A stretch of 64,000 nt of DNA, from the NCBI GenBank assembly GCA_013397695.1, contig VYZI01000242.1, positions 165,381-229,380 of the forward strand. Reading direction: 5' to 3'. The notes beneath the pieces were generated by a model. That model saw only the letters and a program-made list of their open reading frames with translations. It searched no databases and had not been told where the DNA came from. Of this stretch, positions 35,447 through 48,300 are shown piece after piece; positions within the stretch are counted from its first letter, which is position 1; each line of letters begins with the position of its first letter. The translations under genes were made by a program, and so were the position numbers. The DNA is from Centropus unirufus (lineage: Eukaryota > Chordata > Aves > Cuculiformes > Centropidae).

Positions 35447-37908
35447 TTTTTGTTATAATTTATAATAACTGCTTCACGGCTGTGCAGACTGAAGAGGAAA
35501 CACCTGTTACATCCGGAGAGACACTGGGGCCAAGTTAGGCAGCTCAGTCTGCTCACCAGCACAACAGAGAAAAGATGATGAGTCATAATATTAGAAGCTT
35601 CTCTTCTGAGAAGCACAGGGGCGCCAATTTGCTGACTTGACTCAGTGTCTAGAGAGGTGGATTGCTTACCAGGAGCTCACATGAGATATGTCACCAAGAG
35701 GCTACCAAGCATTTGTACTGAGATGGGTGTGTATCTGTATTGTTAAACATTTCCTTTTCCTTTGTGCATTTATTTTTATCTCTCATCATGGCCAATTTTA
35801 CTTGCTCTTCACACAATGCCATTTTGAATCTTCCTGGCTGCTGATGGTTGTCTCTGGTCTGCTTCTACTCCTCACTGTTAAGTAACTGGTCCCAAGGGCA
35901 GAACTGCCACAAATAAATGTCAGGGGACAATCACTTTGAACTGTAAGTGCAGTTTCTATATTGAAATTAAATACAGAGATCATGGTCCTGTTTCTGTTCA
36001 ACCCAATGGCAAAACTCCGATTGCCTTCACTCTTAACTGGATCAGACTTTGACTGGAGTCACAGAGTACATGGGGTGCTAAATTAAGGTTAGGGGTTTCA
36101 TTGAGTCTCCTGCTAAGCAGAATTTTTCTTTAGAAAAACTGGGACATTGATTGAAAGAGGAAAACCAAAAAAAAATGAAGTTTGAAGCAGCGTTCACACT
36201 GATTTAATTTTAATCATTCAGAATTTTAATGCTATTAATATTATAGTTGAATAAAAATTACAGAGTCATTCCTAATCATTGAGACAAAAGAACAGAACTT
36301 GTGAAAAGGATCTGCTCAAGAAGGCAGAGCAAAAAGATTGGCATCACATTTGGGATACAGGGAAGTCTTCTCATCATGCCATTTCTCTCTTTTTAGACTA
36401 ATTCCCCCTTTCTTTCTTAGTACTCTTTGTGGGGACAGGATAGGGGGAAGTTTATGCATAGTTTATTATATAGGCTGTTGTGTTCTGGTAAGTATAAGGT
36501 TCTATTTCATTTGACCAGTATTTGGAGATGTACTACAATTTGATATTTTTACAGCTTATTAGGAAACCTGATCAACTAAGAACGAGTATTTTTCTTTGTA
36601 GGATATATATAGAACATAAATTTTACATTAACGTGTTTGATTATGTGACATTCAAAAATATGTTTCAAACCCCTTTTCTTAATAATACTGAAAGCACAGC
36701 AAAAGACAATAAAATGACAAAAAAGATGAACTAGGTAATTTGAAAAATATTTTCTGGAAAATCAGTTGTTGCAATCGGTTCTTGGTCCTTAAATAACATG
36801 AAAATAAAACTGAAAACAAAGAGCAATTAATACTACCAACTGAGTAGCTAAATGCAGTTAGATGATAAATAATAAATAGTACCAAATAGATTATTTCAAT
36901 AATAGTATATTTGAAAAGTGTTGGCACCTGACAGGAAAGGCATAGCACTGAAAATATCAGTCGTCTTGGAAATTCATTGTTCATTATCTGTAAATCAGAA
37001 TAAAAGTTGTTTTGTTTGATAAGATTTAATATAAGGGATATATTCACAGGTTATTCACAGTTAAGGTTTCACTTATAATTTATCATTTTTCATTCTAATA
37101 TAATATGGATTAAAATACCAGTCATTTTTCTTTAAAAATGTTGATGGGCAAGGACTGAATAGTTTGGTATGTAACCCTTCTGCATGTCTTCAGGGTATAA
37201 ATGTTACTTGGCTTTTTCTATTGAATCAAAGCACTGGATCAAGCTGGTAATGGTGGCAAAGTTGAATGTCTGAGACATCTGCAACTGTGAATTAATTAAT
37301 CACGTGTCTCAAAGCCTGTAGTTATAAGGTCAAACAGAACTAGTGTTCCCAGGAGCAGTAGGACCAAGTGTGATGGGAAGGCACCAACCATGAACCAGGC
37401 ACCAGAAAAAGAGAAGGGATGATAATTTTTTATTTTTAATCACCTTATTTTCTTTGTCGCTGGAAAATAAAAATATCTTTACTTCTTCTTTTAAAGGTGA
37501 AATTTCACTGAGCGGGGAAGCAGTTGAAAGCTTTAGGAGCTCTCTTTACTTCAGTTTGTCCTATTTCCCCTTAAAAAATATATTATTGTTGCTGACTCCA
37601 GGCTTTTTTTTATCATGTGTTATTTTATTAATTCTAGATAAATAAGAAATAAACTCTTGACTGGATTCAGCAATGTCATGTCTTCCTGATGGCAGCTGGC
37701 AAATAAGTATAAAGTTCTAACATTAATTTTTGCTAAACAACCATCTGAATTATTTTCCAAAGCTAGGACTAAGAGTTTCTGATAATAAAATAGAGAACTG
37801 TAAAGATCAGTATAAAAGTTAATCCAGAATCACAAAAAAAAAGGAGCATGAGTAGCCATTCATTTTTCTAGCCCACATAGACTAATAGATATATTTATGC
37901 AAGCTATA
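35447..37908. other. single-copy DNA, no gene recognised
   Basis: No repeat family is recognised. The minus-strand open frame at 36679-37047 (122 codons) is AT-driven and hydrophobic, with no motif. Near 37280-37330 AATTAATTAAT and AAGGTCA words occur close together, which is suggestive of regulatory DNA but weak. Confidence 0.5.
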
Positions 37909-38010
37909 ACCATAGAACTGTTTAGATTGGAAAAGACCTTGAAGATTATTGAGTTCAGCTCTTAAGCTAGTACTGCCAAGACACCACTAAACTGGGACTA
38001 ACACATACAC
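37909..38010 (-). mobile_element. CR1 LINE 3' end, minus strand, short
   Basis: ACCATAGAACTGTTTAGATTGGAAAAGACCT followed by AAGATTATTGAGTTCAGCTC and ACTGCCAAGACACCACTAAAC is the reversed CR1 3' UTR terminus. About 100 bases remain. Only one degenerate octamer is left at the tail, so the insertion is old. Confidence 0.8.
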
Positions 38011-41000
38011 ATAGCTTTCTTCAGAGCTCTCAGTTCTGACCCAGTAAACAACGTCAAAATGTTTACAAGTTTATCAACTTTATACAATGTGTACAACATT
38101 ATTTTCATTCACATATCTTTTCAGAGTTAGGAATTTTAGTGGGTGACTGTTCAGGAAATGTACAATAACATTGTACAGAATTGTACAATTCTGTACATTT
38201 TGTAGAAAGAGCACACCATACATCTGGACAGAGTAAAAACAAATGGTGGTTAATATCAAATGAAAATGGAAAGAATAGGAGCTAGGTTTAGTCTTAGATG
38301 CTAAATTCTAATCTGTTTTTACCTTTTGCTTTCAGCAAAAAGCTGAGCTATTGAGGTTGTACCACTATTACCATGGCCGTTAATGTGACCAAACATTCAC
38401 CAGTAGGATAATAGTTGGATATTTAATATAAATTACAGACTCTGACATCCAGTGGTTGACTCGGCTCAGAGAGCACCTTTATCTCATGCTGCTTTGAAAA
38501 CGTATGCTACATTAATATATCCCAAGTGGCTTCTTAAAAAGAAATGGGGAGGGGGAAACAAAACCGAAATCCTGCAGTAACGACGTTATAGAATTAGAAA
38601 AAATGTTAGGGTTAAGTCCCATGATCTCTCTGATTATTTTTGATGATACTTATCATGTAGAGTTTGTTATAGTTCTTATTTAAACAAAGCTATTAGCTAG
38701 CAAGCAACAGAATTACAGAATTGCAACAACAGCATGTGAAAATGGAAAATGTTGTTTGGCTGCTTTGATTAGAACAGCTTGTTCTTTCCTCAGAAATTTT
38801 ATGTAATATTTACTAAGCTTGCAATTTAACATAGACCTGTCAAACAGTTACATAAAACCCACAATACGAAACACTATACACTACAAATGTTAGCAAAAAT
38901 ATGGGTTAATGCCACAAAGGAAAGTTCACCTAACCAAGCCTTTTAGTTACTTCACTCATTAAATAGGCTATGAAAATATTTGGGCTTTGGATTACTTCTC
39001 AACAGCTGTCAGTCATAAGTTCTGTCAGTCTAAAAGGAGAGTAAATTATATTGTAATGTGCTTTCTGCCAAATCTACTTGATTTTAAGGCATTCAAGTTT
39101 AGGAACTATACTTAAAAGACCTGTATTTAATCACAGATATTAAAATGGCTGCTTAGAAAGGAGAATGAACGTTAAGAACCCACCTTCCAAATTAAAGGAG
39201 AGATTATAAATACAAAACAGCATTTGATCACACTGTGAACAGACATTGACACTGGTAAATAACGTTAGTTAAAAAGAAATCACAGAAAATGAACAATTAT
39301 GCAAAGATCTATAAATCCCTGAGCTTTTTCATAGTTCATATAACAAAAGAAATAAACTTTGTCACTGTTTTAATCTGTTTTTCCAAACAAATCTGTAGGT
39401 GCCATGGACTGAATTGTCATTTCTTATTTCAGTCACTTATCATAACTCTAAATTATTTCCGTCCTTTTTGAAGCCTTCATCATAGGAGAAATTTCTTTTG
39501 ATCATCTTCCTGTTCTGCCACAGATTTTAAAGGTTTCCATTATATCATGTCAAAATAGCTTTATTTCCTATGTGAATTTGTGCAACAGACAGAAAACTAT
39601 ATGGATTCCAATATAAAATAAATATAGTCCACTAATCTTTTATGATTCCTCAAGCAACACAAAAAAAAAGGTGACAAGTATCACACTTCTTGTGAAAGTC
39701 TCATCTTTGTATTCAGTAGGGAAAGCAAAACATTCTATACAGAAATAAGAAAAAATATCACGTTGAAAATTCTTTGCTACTCATCTGTCAAGTGTTTATT
39801 CTACATGTGGATTCTGCTGAGCAAGACCAATACTGTCAACTTTACCTGCAGGAACTTGCTATATTCCTCCCGTAAGCAAAACAATGGGAAGAAAGGAATA
39901 ACTTTTTAATGCAAAACTTGTCTGTCTGAAATCTATCTAGACCTGTAGAGTACAATAGCACTCATTGTTGAGGTCAGTTTTCTGGAAACATCAGTGACAC
40001 AGCAGAATATAAAGGCTATGCCAATATCATTTATGCTAAGGCATAATCTTGTCTTCCTTGCTTCAGCATGTGCACATCATATGATTTATTTCTGTGGATG
40101 TGGAAGACTGACATTAATAAACTATGTGCTTCTCTTTGGATCATAACCCTTGCTTGGATACTATCCTCTGAACTGTTACCTCCTGTGGCAATGTGCCTTC
40201 CCACTGTGATGAATTGTTTCACTTTGGTGAAGGCAGGATAATGCTGATCATCACATGAAAGCTTGGAATGTTGTCTTTAGAGACCTCTTGGCTGTGACAA
40301 AATTTTTGCAAAGAGTATATTAAGCTGACAAGGTAAATCATTAATCCTTACACTATTTTTCTTGTTCAGTACAATATTCTGGTGATTGCTGACACTTCTA
40401 CATAGTCAGATCTGACAGAATATGAACAAAATACTTCCTTTTCAGTTGAGATATGATTTCTTTCCCCAAAACCAGGTATTTGGCATTCAGATATGCTTCA
40501 CATTTATACCTCAGAACAACACCTACAAAGTCTGTATTAATGTTGAATAGGTGTAATCTGCAACTTTTGGAACACTTTGAGTGAATATCTTCCTATAATC
40601 TGCATAATACAGAACCTTCCCCACATAATTTTCTCAGCTAATGTAGTTATGGGATCAAGACTGTTGAAAGTATATGCGTTATCTAATTGAATTGCTAGCT
40701 CATCAGATGACTCATCACAGGATGCTCTTGCGTTATTCTTATGTCTCAAAGGTCTAGTCAGTGTCAATCATACGAATCGTGTTTTTTTCACTTTCACTTA
40801 GTTTTTTTCATTTTAACTGAATAATTTTCTGTTTTCCTGTTTTGATCTTCTACTTTTTTTATTTTTCTTCTTGAACTAGCCCTAAATCAGAATATTTAGG
40901 TTATTTCATGGACCACGTGTTTCAAGACTGATAGTAGAATGAGCTTAAATCTAATAACTCCTAGGAACATGCCTCTGTACATAAAATACTACTTTTTCTT

Positions 41001-42286
41001 ATTAGATTGTATATCTTAGGAGATTAGGTAGGAACTAGAACAAGGTTGAGTACAAATTACTTTGCAAGCTAGTTACTTAACAATAGCAAGACAAAACAAC
41101 TGCAATTTTTGTTCACATTTATCCAACACTGATTTTTTTAATTCCCACTGTCTATATACAGTTACAGTCTGGAGAGGAAATAAGCAACTTTCTAATCTAG
41201 GAAAATATTTGTGATCAGTTAAAATTCTTATACGTTGTTTTATAAACCAGTGTGACATTTAGGCTTAACCTGGTAACGTTTCTCCTCCTTGTTCCTTTCT
41301 GCAACCCGTGTTGCTTATCTCAGTGTCATAATGGGAGACTGCTTTAATGGAAAGACGCTCTGTACACTATGGTGGCTGGTTTTGAATTAATGTATTTTTT
41401 TAATAAAATAATTTTTGCTTCATTTATATGATGTATTTGTCATGTTTCTGGAAAGAAAAAAAATGGTTACTTGTGCTTGAAGTGGAACAAAAAATATATA
41501 AAAAATAGCTTTTTAAGTGCCAAATTATTGAGGGACCCAATGTTTTGCCAGGGGAATCTGTGATTTACTGCAGTCTGTGATTTTGTTTACATCTGGAAAA
41601 AAAATTAAAATGGATCACATAAAGGAAGCACACAGGCTAAGGGTGATATAAATGTGCTTTTTCACTGCTGGTGCATCTTTTTCTCTCACATAGAGAAGGT
41701 AAGTGAAAACCCAAGGAACGTAAATGGATGCAGGTTACACTGTGACTCATAGAGAGATTACCAGAGTGCCAATATACATTGTTTTTCACAACCAAGAGCT
41801 TAGAAATGGACAATTTCTTTTCTGCTAGTATCTCATATGTCTGCAATCGTAGTATTTAATATAGAAAATATAGCCTCCCCACCTCCAGAAAGAAAAAGCT
41901 TCTGAACAGCAGAAGAAATCTTATATAACATGTGCCTTTCAATATGATATATTGGGGCCTATCAATCGATCAAATTGTCATTTTTTCTGTTGCATAGTGC
42001 CAGAAGTCATGGTAATCTGGTGATGGCATTTGTCAATATAATTTATGTGGTTAGTGAGTTATATCACTTTTAAAAGCATGTGGGATTTGGGGGAAGACAA
42101 ACCAGGCTTTGGTGCCAAAAAGGATTTCTGAAACTCTTAGGTTTTAAAGAGAGCATCAGATTATATAAAAAAATAGGAAAAAGAAAACACATTTTTTTAA
42201 AAAAACAATCATGATATTTACATTGCTCCCTAATTTTTCTTCAGGTATGCCATATAGATGTATACATATATAAAACAAGCAGAAAT
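38011..42286. other. AT-rich single-copy DNA, no gene recognised
   Basis: No recognised coding sequence. It contains the perfect palindrome pair at 38159-38197. Minus-strand frames at 40031-40222 and 40537-40767 are short and unrecognised. Confidence 0.5.
38159..38197. repeat. overlapping palindromes around TGTACA
   Basis: Bases 38172-38197 form a perfect 26-base palindrome: TGTACAGAATTGT followed by its exact complement in reverse. Overlapping it, TGTACAAT (38159-38166) and ATTGTACA (38170-38177) form an 8-base inverted repeat with a three-base loop. The two hairpins share bases and exclude each other. No family assignment can be made. Confidence 0.9.
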
Positions 42287-42372
42287 ATAGAATCATGGAA
42301 TCATAGAATGGTTTGGATTAAAGGGAACCTGTAAATACCATCTAGTCCAGCCCCGCCCTCCCCACCCCCACA
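42287..42372 (-). mobile_element. CR1 LINE 3' end, minus strand, short
   Basis: TAGAATCATGGAATCATAGAATGGTTTGG followed by AAAGGGAACC and CATCTAGTCCAGCCCCGCCC is the reversed CR1 terminus with two to three octamers. About 85 bases remain. The right side passes into a C-rich stretch (CCCTCCCCACCCCCACACA), which may be expanded CR1 sequence. Confidence 0.88.
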
Positions 42373-45300
42373 CACGCATGCTTATTAAAGTTGTGAAGCA
42401 GAAGACTCAGAAGTTGGAAAATGCTAGAACAAAACTTGCTGCACAAACAGCTTTACTTGCATGTGAAAAAGCTGGTAGTTACTAATTAACATTTAGTAGA
42501 GGGTGAGCATTCCCATTTAGCTAATATAACAATACTGAAGACTGAGTTATTCTTTCAAAACAGCTGATTAACATTGGTAGAGTGCTCTCAAAGGTCCGTA
42601 AATCATGAGGAAGTACTTTCCTACAAGTTCATGACCCATTTTTTGCGCTTTTTTATATGCAGTGTGGACTTCATAGGGATTTATCACATATATATTAAAT
42701 GCCTGAGCAATCTTAACCTCCGTAACCAGCCCATCTTCTTCTCACCCTGTTTCTACTGGAGATTTCAGATAAAGTGTAGCAGCTTATCCTCTTGCATTCC
42801 CTTTTTCTGGTGTTTGGGTAACAGTATATTTCTTACTCCTGAATCCTTTTGCTTTTTGGAGTTTTGATTACCCACCTATATGTAAGTGAAGGTAATCTAT
42901 TAAGTGTGTTAAGAGAAGTATTATCTCTGGTCTCTGAAAGTGGAACAGGAGTATAGAATGTAAGAACATAGGATTGTCAGGGAGAATGTACTGATTATAG
43001 GCTACTGACTATGGCAGTTCTTATGGAAAAGCATTGCTTGACTTCTATGACTACATGCTCTGCAGTGGTCATACTGCACTTATTCACAGCAATTTGTAGA
43101 AATTATGCTCTTGCTCTACATAGGCTTTTCTGGATGTGCACACGATGGAAATAGGATCATTTGCATAACCCAACTTTTCTAGCCCTATGATGCTTTGGAA
43201 AGTAGAGCTGCTAACAGTGAAAAAATGATTTACCATTCATTAAAGGCTATTTAAAAGGGTGATCCAAGCACTCTAAAACATGGAGGTTACAAAGTTTCAC
43301 ATATAGTCATTGCAGCTTGTTGTTACTCTAAAATGAGCGAGAGGTACAATTTTATATTCCAACATTTCTAAACTGTAAGGGTCTTTCTTTGTAAGGGCCA
43401 AACTGAGGACTAGGTCACTGGACAATCTTGCTCTTCTTTGTCTACTTAATGATTTAAGAGCTATAATTAGTGGTACAAATCTCCAACAGGAGATATCTGA
43501 CTTTGGACAGCTGACCAAGCTTAAGAACATCCCAATAAGTCTGAACTAAATTCTCTAACCCAACCTGGATTCTGGCACCAGCATGAGGACCGTGAGTAGA
43601 GGAGCAGTGAAGGCCCTAGCTGCAGGCAAGCCAGAAGGAAAGGCTCTGGCACTACTACCACTGGAGCATTCTACATAGCAGCCTTGGAGCTGCGTGCAAC
43701 CTGCTGCGTCTGCTCTCTGACAGCAAATAGTGTCTTAGGAGCTGTTGCTAGTCAAGCCCTAGCCAAGTTCAAAACATGTTTAGCCAACTGTGGGCTTGTG
43801 GCATAAATGCAACTGGTCTCAGAAGGCAAAAATTCATAACAGACCCCTTGACAACTCCTTACTTTGTGCTTCAATAAAAATACACTTGCCTTTTGATTTT
43901 AAAACAATCTGACAATAGAAGACTTGCTCAAAGTGCCACTCATTTCTGCCAGCAGTAGTGGTATGTGATTAGTCAAGTGCTTTTCTTCTGGCTATTCCTT
44001 ATTGCTGCAAATCTACAGGGAGAGTAATTAGAAAAAAACCTGTCAACACAAATGATGTTTAAGGCCCATGCTAATAGCTCACTGCTTGTTCCATCTGATT
44101 AAGAAAACCACTCCTCCCACAAATTATTTTTTTATTTTAAGACCCCTTGTTCAGTCACACCACAGTCATTTTTAATTATGTTACTGAGATTGTGTTGGGC
44201 TTTTCTTGTCCTTCTGGGTTGGCACTCCATTTCCTCACCAGTGCTAACTGTCCTAGATTCTTCATTAGGAAGACAGGGCCTCAAAACATAATACAAGAAG
44301 CAGACTCACTACTTTTCCTTTAATGTAGGGAAGGTTTGGTTTTGTTTTTTTCCTAAAATAAACTCAACTCTTCCCCTTTTCCCAGTTGTCACACAGAAAC
44401 ACTTTTAGCACCTGCTGGTATTAGGAAGATATTAATAGAGATACAAGGGGCACAAAGCAGGGAAAGAGTATTTTTTCCCTCTTCATACCAAGACTCTTAA
44501 CAGGTATTTAGATCTTACCATATCACTCTTGGATATTATTGAGAAAAAAATGCCCAAGCTGAGTAATTTCAAGTGTTCTCATGCCTTGGCTTCAATATCC
44601 TGTGTGGATTAGACAGTTATACATGCCCAGCATATTGGTACTCAGCTTTTGCTGATTAAATGGTCAACAGTAGCATTCATAGAGCTTGCTCTCTCCTATT
44701 CCGGTCCATAGTATTCAGCAGGATGATGACAACCTGCTCTGCAATAAAGTCTGCTTCATGGGAAGGTGTCTTGTAAGTGTGATTGATGACCCCTTTGTGT
44801 AACAGGGTATCTTCATTGGAGTGCTATGAGAAATACAACAGGATACAATCAAACGTGTCTGGATTGAAGGGATTTGAGGGGACAAGGAGATAACCAAGAT
44901 CTCAAATTCAATTATTCCTTTAAACTTATCATACAATTGGTCATTTCATGGTTAGCTATTGCGTTTTCCTAGATTTTACCTTGTGTCACTTTGCCAACAA
45001 CTGCAAAAGTACAGAGATTTTTAGAGTCATAGTTTACATCTTCAGAAAAGAGGTGATGCTAGCTTTGCACATCAACCACTATAAGACAGAAGCATCTGTC
45101 CTATAGGCAGCTGCAGCCATGAAAGAAGGAGGATGCTGTGTGCCATTTGCTATTGAGTTGTCTTTCTTGGTGTAATATGTTTTATTTGTTAGTTAGTAGG
45201 GAAAGTTTGAATTAAAAGGAGCTAGTCATCATGATCAGTTTTCTAAATATTTGTTTATAAATGCCTAGTCTGAGGAAAAGCTCTTTATTGGACCTCAGTT

Positions 45301-48300
45301 TGGATCCTCAAACATAATCTAATTCAAGTTCAAGAATTCTTAAACTGAGACAAAACACTAAGGAAAGGTGCAATTGAAAGACTGAAAAATATCATAGCTC
45401 TAGGACAAGACATGAGATGGTTAAACTGTGCTTTTTTTTATCAGTGAGTAATTTTATCCAGGAGAAAAAGGAAGAGAATATCACAATGGATTCACTAGTA
45501 GTATACATATCTCCAAAAGAAGAGTTATAAGCAACACATGGTCAGAGCTAGCTTAAGCTACATTTTGTAAGAGAATAACTGATTTATTATCCTAAACCTC
45601 TGCCTTATTTAAACTTGGTTGTGATATTTTCTTTGTGTTTTGCATTGTGTTTCAGGTGATACCTTGTGAGTATGGTTATGAATATGAAATTAATATTTCA
45701 TGGTATATCATAGACCATTATTGTTAATAAAACTTGATGTTTATTTAGGAAGGGGAAGTATTATTTCATATTGTGGGATGTGTATTCCTCTGTAAGTTTT
45801 TAATAAAATGTTAAGAAAAACCATACAGATAACATTTTAAAAAAGAGGACTTATATGAAAATAAGATCTGCAATAACAAGATCTGCAAATAAGATCTCAT
45901 TATGGTAGATCTGCAGAAATTCAGACAGGTAAAACAACAAGATGAGGAGACTACACCAGCTAAGATTTTAAAAATATATTAATTGCCTAGCAGAACAAGT
46001 GCTTACATCTTTACCCTTGTAGTTTAAAGTCATATACAACTGTGCACTTACGGTCTATCTGCTATCCTGGAATTTTCTAGTTTGGATTCCCTCTCTTGTC
46101 TGTCTGTTCACAGCTGCTGTTCTCTTTATCTTACACTATTGTTTGTGGAGGAAGGGAAATGTGAACCACTGGGACCAATAGGCAGAGTTATGAAATTTTG
46201 GTGCAAGAAATAATCTCCAGCTTGTGCCAAGAGTCTGGTTCATTAACTCCGAGGTCAGGATGAAACCCTACTTACTCTGCTTCTTAGTTAAGAGAAGTGC
46301 TGTATAATCCTGTCCTTAGTCTGGCAGAAGCTGTCCAACCAAGCCCTCTTTTCCTGTCTTACCACTCAATGAGTTTGATAAAGACACTCTCCTCCCAAGC
46401 TATGCTTGATTCAAAGCCCATGGGATAACAGAAATGCAACAAACAGCTAGTTTGGTTTTTTCTCCCTTCCTATGATACTGAACACAGAATATTTTCCCTA
46501 TAGTTTGGAGATGCTACGGAGCATGAACAGAAGAGCTATTGAGGTGATAAAGCATGCATTGAAGAGGATGTGCTGCTTAGGAAACAGAGAAACGGAAGTT
46601 AAAGTGGTAGATTAACATGTATATTTATAGATGGACTGCTAAGTGTTAGGAACGAAAGCACATTAAAACTGAGCTGACTAAAATAACATTTTTTTGGAGG
46701 AAGACTAGTAAAAACCTTTCTAGTGGAATAATACTACGAGTCTGACACAAATCGCTGTGTCAAATTTAGAATTGATTAAAATTTCTGCAAACCTCTAGAC
46801 AAATAAATATTAGAATGAGTTGATTTGTGAGAAGTCGACTGGAGAGTAAGTTCTACTGACAACAATAGAGCTTAGACACTCCTAGGTGTTACAAGGGAGA
46901 GGAATGGGGGTTTTCTTTCTTGTATCAAATAGTAGCAAAACAGAAAATTTGTAATGTTAGTCCAGACAGGCTGGTATAAGATACAAGAATATAGGCAAGA
47001 CTAGGTCACAGAAAATTGTTATGGCTTGATTCAGTTTAAACTGAAGTTAATTAAATATGAGTAAAATTAATCTAAAGGTAAAGACAACTAAATAAACCTG
47101 TGAGTAAAGTTTCATATTTCAGAAGAGTGAACTCAGAAATACTTAGGAATAACTAATGAAGTCAGCTGTACTGGGAAGCTGGATATTGAAAGATTTAATT
47201 TTTTAAAACCAGAAAAGGTAAAAAAAATCAGCAAAATGTGTGTAACCAGTAGGTAAGAGCTCAACACCAAACGCATGAATAACCTTAATATGATATCAGC
47301 AGCTAGCCAGGACTGGGGTAGTACTAAATGCTGCTAAAGAATGTATTAGCACTGTTTCACACAATTTTCCTGAGCTGCAAGCTTAATTCAAACAAAAGTC
47401 CTTCTCAAAATGGGATTACCTGCAGCACATAATGCAAGACTATATGTTGTGATTTCTAGAGGTGTTCAAAAACTATTGCCAATAACAAATGCTACACAGT
47501 TACAGGAGTGATATAATGCTAACAAAGTTGTTAAAATTTCTAGCCTTGCGGCTAGAGGAGATCGTCAGGTCTTGCAGCAGTTTAGATGGTTAGAATCCAT
47601 TTGGGTAACTAGTTATTTTTAAATTTTAAAGCTGGCATACACAAGTCATAAAAATTGACAGTCAGAAAAATACAAGAAAAATGTGAAGTCCGAACAATAT
47701 ATTACAATAAAATATAGAATTTACTGGATCATAATTTAGAAAAAAATATTGTTATACAATCTTGTGAGCAAACATCGTAGTATCAGAATATCTAATTTCT
47801 GTTTTTCATATTGTTGTGAACCTATTCTCTGGCTTCTGGCATAATTTATGCCTTTGCTGCAGCTTTTTTTCCCTCTCTGGGTGATAGATATGTTGTTATG
47901 ATTCTTCACATAGGATGGTGGAAACTTTAACCAGAAGAAACTAACTAAATAATATAATGATGAGAAGTAAAGCAATGTGCTTTGACTGAAATAGAGATTT
48001 GTAACTTAAGAAAACACAGTTTCCCACTGTTTGTCTTCTGAATAGGTAAAATATTGTACATGAAAATGTTTATGCCCAGTCAAAATGATGGGGGTTTTTT
48101 GATTTTGTAAGAGGATTCATTGTTCAAAGTTAGACAAGTAGAATGAAATTATGAAACTTTTAGCAGTATGGCGTCAACTTTTTCCCCATTAGCAAGGCTA
48201 CCACCAAAGCTCTGCAACAAATTCTAGTATCTATACTCAGAAAATGTAGATAATGTGAAGAAAGAAAACTGACAAAAGAATGAGTGCCTTATAGTCTGGA

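Noticed and set aside
35398..35616. 72-codon frame running through the N gap
   Set aside because: Part of the frame is unknown sequence, so its openness means nothing.
36679..37047. 122-codon hydrophobic minus-strand frame as a membrane protein
   Set aside because: The composition follows AT richness. There is no motif, promoter or splice context, and the peptide is dominated by Phe, Leu, Ile and Ser, as expected by chance.
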